A program made the translations under genes and the position numbers. From JANNAT01 sp043766915 (GTDB taxonomy: Bacteria > Pseudomonadota > Alphaproteobacteria > Rhodobacterales > Rhodobacteraceae), in assembly GCA_043766915.1 (NCBI GenBank), contig JAYUHO010000251.1, forward strand, positions 1-11,332: a DNA stretch of 11,332 nucleotides, in the 5' to 3' direction. The stretch's first letter is position 1; each line of letters starts with the position of its first letter. Shown piece after piece: positions 6,931-11,332 of the stretch. The notes below the pieces were generated by a model. That model worked only from the letters and a program-made list of their open reading frames with translations, was not told where the DNA came from and searched no databases.

Positions 6931-7237
6931 GGCCGATACCCGAAAGCAGGCGATTGGTGCTTTTCATCGCGGCGACGGCGATGGCTTTTAACACCCGCAA
7001 TGGGCTCTTGCCCCCATTCGGTGCCGTCTTGATCGCGGCAATAAGCCTTCACCGCACTCCGATCCTTGAACAGTTATGCGTCCTCAGGTGTCAGAGGGAG
7101 GGGGGTGCATGCCCGTCAGCCAGACGTTTATCTTGTAATCAATATTATGTAATATATACGACACCAGATGATGCTGGACCGTGCCCCCCATACCGCGATA
7201 TAGCCGATCAGCAGCGCAGTCCCACGGAGACCGAGAC
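6931..7237. other. Mostly non-coding divergent intergenic region
   Basis: This stretch separates the minus-strand DUF1579-like gene from rpe. A 46-codon open frame on the minus strand (about 6942-7079) lacks any start codon. The right part, about 7125-7160, is AT-rich (TTATCTTGTAATC followed by TAATATATACG) and probably includes the rpe promoter, although no pair of hexamers is convincing. The AT-rich segment would leave an rpe leader of roughly 70 bases. Confidence 0.45.
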
Positions 7238-7930
7238 ATGAACTTTTCGCGCGAGATCAAGATTGCCCCATCGATCCTGTCGGCTGATTTTGCAAATATG
7301 GGCGCTGAGTGCCGCGCGATTGAAGACATGGGCGCGGATTGGGTGCATGTCGATGTGATGGACGGCCATTTCGTGCCAAACATCACGTTTGGTCCGGCAA
7401 TGTGTGCTGCGATCCGGCCGCATATTCGCGGCGTGATGGATGTGCATCTGATGATCACGCCGCTTGATCCGATGATTGCGGCCTTTGCCGAAGCTGGTGC
7501 AGACATTATCACCGCGCATATAGAGGCGGGTCCGCACATTCACCGCACTTTGCAAGCCATTCGTGCGCATGGAAAAAAAGCTGGATTGGCGCTTAATCCC
7601 GGAACTGGGATTGATGCGGTGGGTTACCTTTTGGATGCAGTTGATATGATCTGCGTGATGACGGTTAATCCCGGTTTCGGGGGGCAAAAACTGATCCTGT
7701 CGCAGATCGAAAAAATCCGCCACTTGCGGGCGATGATTGGGGACCGGCCCATTCATATTGAAATTGATGGTGGGGTGACGGTGGAAACGGCGCCGCTTGT
7801 TATTGCCGCGGGGGCCGATGTTCTGGTGGCCGGTTCGGCGCTGTTCAAAGGGGGTTCGGCGGCTGATCCGGCGGCCTACGGGCGCAATATCGCAACACTG
7901 CGGGCGGCGGCGGCATCCGCACGCGGGTAA
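7238..7930 (+). CDS. rpe: Ribulose-phosphate 3-epimerase
   Basis: A 230-residue TIM-barrel enzyme that interconverts D-ribulose 5-phosphate and D-xylulose 5-phosphate in the pentose phosphate and Calvin pathways. The family motifs are all seen: IAPSILSADF (residues 9-18), VHVDVMDGHFVPN with metal ligands His37 and Asp39, MDVHLMI with His70, MTVNPGFGGQ at 141-150, and EIDGGV with catalytic Asp177. The phosphate-binding ADVLVAGSALF follows at 193-203. The length is usual. ATG 7238 is chosen because GGAGA lies seven bases upstream and the conserved N-terminus begins a few residues later; the in-frame ATG at 7181 would add 19 unlike residues. No Calvin-cycle genes are nearby, so it appears to be a stand-alone copy. 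Confidence 0.96.
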   Translation: MNFSREIKIAPSILSADFANMGAECRAIEDMGADWVHVDVMDGHFVPNITFGPAMCAAIRPHIRGVMDVHLMITPLDPMIAAFAEAGADIITAHIEAGPHIHRTLQAIRAHGKKAGLALNPGTGIDAVGYLLDAVDMICVMTVNPGFGGQKLILSQIEKIRHLRAMIGDRPIHIEIDGGVTVETAPLVIAAGADVLVAGSALFKGGSAADPAAYGRNIATLRAAAASARG

Positions 7931-7945
7931 TCTTTTACATGAAGA

Positions 7946-7975
7946 TTGACCTTCAACTAATTGAAATTGTTTATA
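7946..7975 (+). promoter_or_regulatory. Possible promoter of the LuxR-type gene
   Basis: After rpe the sequence becomes AT-rich. TTGACC (7946-7951) and TTTATA (7970-7975) are 18 bases apart, and TTGAAA (7961-7966) with ATTATT 17 bases on is an alternative. Either would give a leader of about 110-130 bases containing two hairpins. Visual call only. Confidence 0.4.
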
Positions 7976-8032
7976 TATACAGGATTATTAAATTGATGTA
8001 TCCCTGCCCCACAAACCAATCTCTCGACAGAT

Positions 8033-8093
8033 CAGTCGTCATCTGCCACGACTGGTTTTGGGATGAGGATACGCAGAGCGATACCGCGCTCTG
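8033..8093 (+). promoter_or_regulatory. Two-hairpin leader upstream of the LuxR-type gene
   Basis: CAGTCGT (8033-8039) pairs with ACGACTG (8048-8054) and is followed by GTTTTGG. CAGAGCG (8074-8080) pairs with CGCTCTG (8087-8093) around loop ATACCG. Both stems are perfect 7-bp pairs, and the second ends about 20 bases before the GTG start. They could be a structured 5' untranslated region, an attenuator, or, for the first, a weak terminator of rpe. Confidence 0.4.
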
Positions 8094-8112
8094 TTACAGA
8101 TAGGGGCAGCAC

Positions 8113-8907
8113 GTGGCAGACATTCTGTCGCTGTTAACACAGATTGGCGAATGCACCGAGGCCGACAGGGTTTGGACCCTTGCCGCAGCCCAATTCAAGG
8201 CTTTTGGATTTTCCCGGGTGAATTATGGCTTTACCCGGTTTCGCTCGTTCCGCTCGATCGGTGATCCCGATGATGCGATGTTTCTGACCACCTCTGGCGC
8301 GGAGTATGCCAAGGGCTATTTCCGCAACGGTTTTTACGCCCGCACGCCTGCCTTTCGCTGGGCGCAAAACAACGAAGGCGCATGCACCTGGACATGGGTG
8401 CGCGAGGCGATGGCCGCAGGTCGGCTTTCGGCGGAAGAGGCCGAAACGGTGCGCGCAAATGCGGCGATGGGCATCCTTGCGGGCATTTCGATCAGCTTTC
8501 CCGAAACCTCGGCCCGCGCCAAGGGGGCCATGGGCCTGATCGCCGATCCGGGGTTAGATCACGTTGCCGTCGATCAGATCTTTACCGAGCGGCGCGATGA
8601 AATTCTGGCCGTTGCCCATATGATGCATCTGAAACTGATCCAACTGCCGTTTTCCAGCCGCCGCCGCACTCTGACTGCCCGGCAACGCGAATCGCTGGAA
8701 TGGGTGGCGGATGGCAAGACAACCCAAGACGTGGCGCTGTTGATGGGGGTATCTGCCGCGATGGTGGAAAAGCACCTGCGGCTGGCCCGCGACGCGCTTA
8801 GCGTGGACACAACCGCGTCAGCCGTGGCCAAGGCCGCTCTGATGAACCTGATTTTTCAGCGTAATTCGCGACAGGACGGCAAAGACGGCTCGCTTGCCGC
8901 TAGGTAA
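8113..8907 (+). CDS. LuxR-type regulator with autoinducer-binding-like domain (possible LuxR solo)
   Basis: A 264-residue predicted cytosolic transcription factor. Residues about 15-175 resemble the autoinducer-binding domain. Residues about 187-250 are a LuxR/GerE helix-turn-helix (LTARQRESLEWVADGKTTQD, then VALLMGVSAAMVEKHLRLAR). In the ligand domain, spacing against TraR places Tyr65 where Trp57 is, Tyr69 at Tyr61, Thr78 where the lactone-contacting Asp70 is, and Trp93 at Trp85. Two of the usual acyl-homoserine-lactone contacts are therefore replaced, so the ligand may differ or be absent. The start is GTG 8113 with AGGGGC upstream, and the neighbouring reading is consistent. No luxI-type synthase gene lies in the window, which agrees with a solo regulator, though one could be elsewhere. 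Confidence 0.9.
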   Translation: MADILSLLTQIGECTEADRVWTLAAAQFKAFGFSRVNYGFTRFRSFRSIGDPDDAMFLTTSGAEYAKGYFRNGFYARTPAFRWAQNNEGACTWTWVREAMAAGRLSAEEAETVRANAAMGILAGISISFPETSARAKGAMGLIADPGLDHVAVDQIFTERRDEILAVAHMMHLKLIQLPFSSRRRTLTARQRESLEWVADGKTTQDVALLMGVSAAMVEKHLRLARDALSVDTTASAVAKAALMNLIFQRNSRQDGKDGSLAAR

Positions 8908-8940
8908 GGAATCCCGGACTATGCGCCCCTGATCACTTAT

Positions 8941-8960
8941 GCGATCTTGATCAAGTTCGC
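8941..8960. promoter_or_regulatory. 20-bp inverted repeat, candidate operator
   Basis: GCGATCTTGATCAAGTTCGC is a 20-base dyad with a single mismatched pair (positions 5 and 16) around the perfect core CTTGATCAAG. Its size and symmetry suit a dimeric regulator such as a LuxR-family protein, and it lies 34 bases after the LuxR-type gene. The core TTGATCAA lacks the four-base gap of an FNR site. No regulator can be assigned from sequence alone. Confidence 0.35.
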
Positions 8961-8995
8961 AGTGCAAGTCCCCGTTGCCCTGCGGCACAACGATA

Positions 8996-9031
8996 CGGAT
9001 GCGGCTGTATTTCCCTGCATCCGGCGCGTTT
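8996..9031 (+). terminator. Weak terminator-like hairpin after the LuxR-type gene
   Basis: CGGATGC (8996-9002) pairs with GCATCCG (9017-9023) across a 14-base loop, followed by GCGCGTTTT. The T run is short and does not directly abut the stem, so termination here would be partial at best. Confidence 0.28.
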
Positions 9032-9044
9032 TAGACTTGGTTTG

Positions 9045-9194
9045 TTACACTCCCTGTTGGTGCGCGCGGTATATTTCCACCGTCTCCGCATCGGTTAACT
9101 TGATACGCCCGTCCTCATCCCCGTGGTGCGGCGTAGGCGGTGCGGTCCCCAGGGCTGCACCGCCATTTTTATGCGGTATGTCGTGCTTTGGCAT
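9045..9194 (-). CDS. Possible 49-residue small protein between tsf and the LuxR-type gene
   Basis: A minus-strand frame from the ATG complementary to 9192-9194 to TAA at 9045-9047 encodes 49 residues. The first half is rich in Gly, Pro and His (HKNGGAALGTAPPTPHHG). The second half reads like a folded acidic helix, DGRIKLTDAETVEIYRAHQQ. About 63 percent of third codon positions are G or C, like genuine genes here. Against it, the ATG sits directly behind the tsf terminator T-run with no Shine-Dalgarno sequence, and the frame spans a hairpin that looks like a terminator on the other strand. It would need its own promoter or terminator read-through. No family is recognised. Confidence 0.33.
   Translation of the reverse strand: MPKHDIPHKNGGAALGTAPPTPHHGDEDGRIKLTDAETVEIYRAHQQGV
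9136..9170 (+). terminator. Intrinsic terminator-like hairpin, + strand
   Basis: GGCGGTGC (9136-9143) pairs perfectly with GCACCGCC (9157-9164). Further inner pairs form within GGTCCCCAGGGCT, and ATTTTT follows. It is 230 bases beyond the LuxR-type gene, so it ends either a long 3' untranslated region or a separate small RNA. With the tsf terminator at 9197-9225 it would form the back-to-back arrangement usual between convergent genes. Confidence 0.55.
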
Positions 9195-9196
9195 GG

Positions 9197-9225
9197 AAAA
9201 AGGGCACCAGATTGCTCTGATGCCC
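9197..9225 (-). terminator. Intrinsic terminator of rpsB-tsf
   Basis: Read on the minus strand, GGGCATCAGA pairs with TCTGGTGCCC (one G-T pair) around a GCAA loop and is followed by TTTTT. The stem covers 9202-9225, 25 bases beyond the tsf stop. This is a textbook factor-independent terminator. Confidence 0.88.
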
Positions 9226-9250
9226 CTGCCCTGGGTTCCTGAAAACCTGC

Positions 9251-10147
9251 TCAGCCTTGCGTCATCTTGGCGACTTCGGCGGCGAAATCTTCTTTTTCTT
9301 TCTCGATGCCTTCGCCGACACCCATGCGCACAAAGCCCACAACCGTCACGCCTGCATCTTTGGCCGCCTGTTCAACCGTGATATCGGGGTTGATCACAAA
9401 GGCCTGCCCCATCAGCGTGTTTTCCGACAAGAACCGCTTCATCCGGCCCGGAATGATGTTGTTCTGGATCACCGCATCGGGCTTTGGCTTGGCCGAGGAT
9501 GCGTTTTCTTCCATCGCCTTTTGGGTTTGCACTGCCAGTTCGCGCTCTACCACAGCCGGGTCAAGATCAGCTTCGGACAAGGCCAGCGGGTTGGTGGAGG
9601 CCACATGCATGGCAATCTGACGCGCAATACCGTTATCGGTGCCGTTCACGGCAACCAGCACACCAATCCGGCCCATGCCATCGGCGGCCGCGTTGTGGAC
9701 ATACATCGCCACATGATCGCCTTCGACCGAAGCCATACGGCGCAGGGTCATGTTTTCGCCGATCACCGCTACGGTTTCGGCAATCGTCACCGAAACCGAC
9801 ACACCGTTCATATCGGCCACCCGCAGTGCATCAACATCGGCACAGCGCAGGGCGGTTTTGGTGATGTTATGCACCAGCGATTGGAAATCGGCATTCTTGC
9901 CAACGAAATCGGTTTCCGAATTCACTTCGACCGCTACACCGCGGCGACCTGAAACCGCAACGCCCACAAGGCCCTCGGCGGCAATACGGTCGGCTTTCTT
10001 GGCGGCCTTGGCCAAGCCCTTTGTGCGCAGCCAATCAACAGCCGCTTCGGCATCGCCATTGGTTTCGACCAAGGCCTTTTTGGCATCCATCATGCCTGCG
10101 CCGGTGGAATCGCGCAGCTCTTTCACCATTTGTGCGGTGATTGTCAT
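9251..10147 (-). CDS. tsf: Elongation factor Ts
   Basis: A 298-residue EF-Ts, the nucleotide-exchange factor that recycles EF-Tu from GDP to GTP in translation elongation. The N-terminal UBA-like domain has the conserved LRDSTGAGMMDAKKAL (residues 11-26). The EF-Tu-contacting TDFV follows at 79-82 in VEVNSETDFVGKN, then HVASTNPLALS in the core. The C-terminal module IIPGRMKRFLSENTLMGQAF is also typical. The ATG complementary to 10145-10147 is preceded by AGGAGA at good spacing; the longer frame upstream is only the shadow of rpsB and the spacer. It is the second gene of the rpsB-tsf operon, 70 bases behind rpsB, and ends at a strong terminator. Confidence 0.98.
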   Translation of the reverse strand: MTITAQMVKELRDSTGAGMMDAKKALVETNGDAEAAVDWLRTKGLAKAAKKADRIAAEGLVGVAVSGRRGVAVEVNSETDFVGKNADFQSLVHNITKTALRCADVDALRVADMNGVSVSVTIAETVAVIGENMTLRRMASVEGDHVAMYVHNAAADGMGRIGVLVAVNGTDNGIARQIAMHVASTNPLALSEADLDPAVVERELAVQTQKAMEENASSAKPKPDAVIQNNIIPGRMKRFLSENTLMGQAFVINPDITVEQAAKDAGVTVVGFVRMGVGEGIEKEKEDFAAEVAKMTQG

Positions 10148-10173
10148 GTCAGTCTCCTGAGATTCATAAGTGC

Positions 10174-10197
10174 CCCGGCAAACTTGCGCCTGCCGGG
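10174..10197 (-). promoter_or_regulatory. Hairpin in the rpsB-tsf spacer
   Basis: CCCGGCA (10174-10180) and TGCCGGG (10191-10197) form a perfect 7-bp stem with a 10-base loop in the RNA of the minus strand. No T run follows, so it is unlikely to be a full terminator. It may damp or process the transcript between the two genes, as attenuation in this spacer is known from E. coli, or it may stabilise the rpsB 3' end. Confidence 0.45.
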
Positions 10198-10217
10198 TAA
10201 CAATCAGACGAAACGGC

Positions 10218-10979
10218 TTACGCTTCGACGGCGATGGCTTCTTCTTCGGGGGCCACATCCAGCGCGCCCAGGTCGATGCCAGCAGCGCCCATTTGGGCCG
10301 ACATGCCGTCCAGCGCCGCGCGGGCAATCAGGTCGCAGTACAGCGCAATCGCACGCGCCGCGTCATCATTGCCGGGGATCACATGGCTGACGCCTTTGGG
10401 CGAGTTGTTGGTATCGACGATACCCACAACCGGAATGCCCAGCTTTTGCGCCTCAAGGATCGCCAGATCTTCTTTGCCGACGTCGATGATAAAGATCAGG
10501 TCCGGGGTGCCGCCCATTTCGCGGATGCCGCCAAGCGAGGCTTGCAGCTTGCCCTGATCGCGTTCCATGCCAAGACGTTCTTTCTTGGTCAGGCCTTCGC
10601 CGCCCTGCGACAGCACTTCGTCGATGTGCTTCAGACGCTGGATCGACTTGGACACGGTCTGCCAGTTGGTCAGCGTGCCGCCCAGCCAGCGGTGGTTCAT
10701 ATAGAATTGCGCGCAACGCTCGGCTGCTTCGGCAATCGGCTTTTGGGCCTGACGCTTGGTGCCGACGAACAAAATCCGCCCGCCCTTGGCAACCGTGTCG
10801 CGCACAGCATTCAGAGCCTGATCCAACAGGGGCACGGTCTGCGTAAGGTCAAGAATGTGGATGCCGTTGCGATCGCCGTAGATATATTCCCCCATCTTTG
10901 GGTTCCAGCGGGCGGTCTGGTGGCCGTAGTGAACGCCAGCTTCAAGCAGCTGACGCATGGTGAACTCTGGAAGAGCCAT
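10218..10979 (-). CDS. rpsB: 30S ribosomal protein S2
   Basis: A 253-residue S2, a protein of the small ribosomal subunit needed for S1 attachment and translation initiation. Family blocks are FTMRQLLEAGVHYGHQTARW near the start, WNPKMGEYIYGDRNGIHILDL, ILFVGTKRQAQ, NHRWLGGTLTNW, and DLIFIIDVGKEDLAILEAQK followed by LGIPVVGIVDTNNSP. The C-terminal tail is short and acidic (APEEEAIAVEA). The ATG complementary to 10977-10979 begins MALPEFT, the usual start, with AAGGA seven bases upstream; a longer in-frame reading of 53 extra residues covers the untranslated leader. It is the first gene of the rpsB-tsf operon. Confidence 0.98.
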   Translation of the reverse strand: MALPEFTMRQLLEAGVHYGHQTARWNPKMGEYIYGDRNGIHILDLTQTVPLLDQALNAVRDTVAKGGRILFVGTKRQAQKPIAEAAERCAQFYMNHRWLGGTLTNWQTVSKSIQRLKHIDEVLSQGGEGLTKKERLGMERDQGKLQASLGGIREMGGTPDLIFIIDVGKEDLAILEAQKLGIPVVGIVDTNNSPKGVSHVIPGNDDAARAIALYCDLIARAALDGMSAQMGAAGIDLGALDVAPEEEAIAVEA

Positions 10980-11095
10980 GGTCGTAATCCTTTCCGGTTT
11001 CAATCCTCGGCAAAGCCACTCATCCCCATGTGGGAACAACCGGAGGACGCGGCGGGATTTGTCCCCGCTTTGCCCAAAGCTTCGCCTGTGAAGTG
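10980..11095 (-). promoter_or_regulatory. Structured rpsB leader
   Basis: The untranslated leader of about 110 bases can form several hairpins on the minus strand. GCTTTG pairs with CAAAGC around two G's, GCGGG pairs with CCCGC around GACAAAT, and TTCCC pairs with GGGGA around ACAT. S2 is known to regulate its own operon through the leader in some bacteria. Whether this leader does so is inference. Confidence 0.35.
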
Positions 11096-11100
11096 CGGCG

Positions 11101-11129
11101 CGTATAGGGGATGTGGAGAGGGGATGCAA
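11101..11129 (-). promoter_or_regulatory. Predicted sigma-70-type promoter of rpsB-tsf
   Basis: On the minus strand TTGCAT (complement of 11124-11129) and TATACG (complement of 11101-11106) are exactly 17 bases apart. The start site would fall near 11094, about 115 bases before the rpsB ATG. The hexamers match the consensus reasonably and the position suits a ribosomal protein operon. Confidence 0.6.
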
Positions 11130-11201
11130 GAGCGACACTCGATGCAGACCATATGACTGAAGCGGGCAGCATACAGATTGCGGTTTCGCGGTGCTTTTAC
11201 A

Positions 11202-11332
11202 TCAAGAACGGATGTAGTTCGAAAGTTGGACCTTCATTGCCTCGGAATGTCCCGCTGACATGTCCGTGGCTCTCACGAGCACGTTGTACAATTTCGATTC
11301 GAAGGTATATTGAGTGTTTTTTTGCTCGCAAG
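11202..11332 (-). CDS. C-terminal end of an unidentified protein (5' part beyond the window)
   Basis: A minus-strand frame is open from the window edge to TGA at 11202-11204 and encodes 42 residues, including YTFESKLYNVLVRATDMSAG and then HSEAMKVQLSNYIRS. The balanced composition reads like the genuine end of a protein, more so than the Cys-rich frame on the opposite strand. Too little is visible to name a family. It would be upstream of, and in the same direction as, rpsB, with about 70 bases between its stop and the rpsB -35 element. Confidence 0.42.
   Translation of the reverse strand, partial: CEQKNTQYTFESKLYNVLVRATDMSAGHSEAMKVQLSNYIRS

Noticed and set aside
6942..7079. 46-codon minus-strand frame that reads somewhat like a protein
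   Set aside because: It is bounded by stop codons and has no start codon; I considered a transposase fragment but could not match any family motif.
6924..7241. 105-residue + strand open frame before rpe
   Set aside because: Composition and lack of a ribosome-binding site suggest chance; it would run across the probable rpe promoter.
8943..8958. FNR/FnrL-type box in the TTGATCAA dyad
   Set aside because: The FNR consensus needs four bases between TTGAT and ATCAA; here the half sites overlap.
8947..9381. 144-residue + strand open frame downstream of the LuxR-type gene
   Set aside because: It crosses two terminators and enters tsf antisense, with a Cys-, Arg- and Pro-rich shadow composition.
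11153..11332. + strand frame from ATG 11153 open to the window edge
   Set aside because: It encodes a Cys- and Arg-rich sequence unlike a protein start and has no good ribosome-binding site; the opposite-strand frame is more protein-like.
1..11332. CRISPR array, insertion sequence or prophage
   Set aside because: No regularly spaced repeats, no transposase or integrase motifs and no terminal inverted repeats were seen on either strand.

Overview
The window looks like chromosome of an alphaproteobacterium, most likely Rhodobacteraceae (roseobacter-type). The reasons are a SUF operon with a methyltransferase-like gene between sufB and sufC and two YIP1-like membrane genes between sufD and sufS, an acyl-homoserine-lactone-type LuxR regulator, and moderately high GC with GC-rich third codon positions. 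The genus cannot be fixed from the sequence alone.

Region 1 (1-5867, + strand) is the distal part of a suf operon for iron-sulfur cluster assembly: the C-terminal half of sufB, a small class I methyltransferase-like gene, sufC, sufD, two YIP1-like membrane proteins and sufS. From sufC to sufS the genes abut or overlap by 1-11 bases, so they are almost certainly cotranscribed and translationally coupled. SufB, SufC and SufD form the scaffold and ATPase, and SufS supplies sulfur from cysteine. Neither sufE, sufA nor sufT follows sufS here.

Region 2 (5868-7237) holds a tRNA-Arg(CCG) with its own promoter right behind sufS. After it comes a gene-poor stretch with a decayed second copy of the tRNA, whose 3' half matches at 35 of 43 positions. 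A minus-strand gene for a conserved DUF1579-like protein follows, then about 360 bases of mostly non-coding DNA. This is the accessory or scarred part of the window.

Region 3 (7238-9250) carries rpe (ribulose-phosphate 3-epimerase) and a LuxR-type regulator whose ligand pocket lacks two canonical acyl-homoserine-lactone contacts. The regulator's leader folds into two hairpins. Downstream lie a near-perfect 20-bp dyad, one or two terminator-like hairpins and a possible 49-residue minus-strand ORF.

Region 4 (9197-11332, minus strand) is the housekeeping rpsB-tsf operon (ribosomal protein S2 and elongation factor Ts). A recognisable promoter and structured leader lie upstream, a hairpin sits in the rpsB-tsf spacer, and a strong intrinsic terminator follows tsf. 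The last 131 bases probably hold the 3' end of another minus-strand gene.

Most of the window is ordinary. The points most worth a second look are the non-canonical LuxR protein with its flanking non-coding structures, the tRNA-Arg remnant, and the uncharacterised membrane and methyltransferase-like genes locked inside the suf operon.
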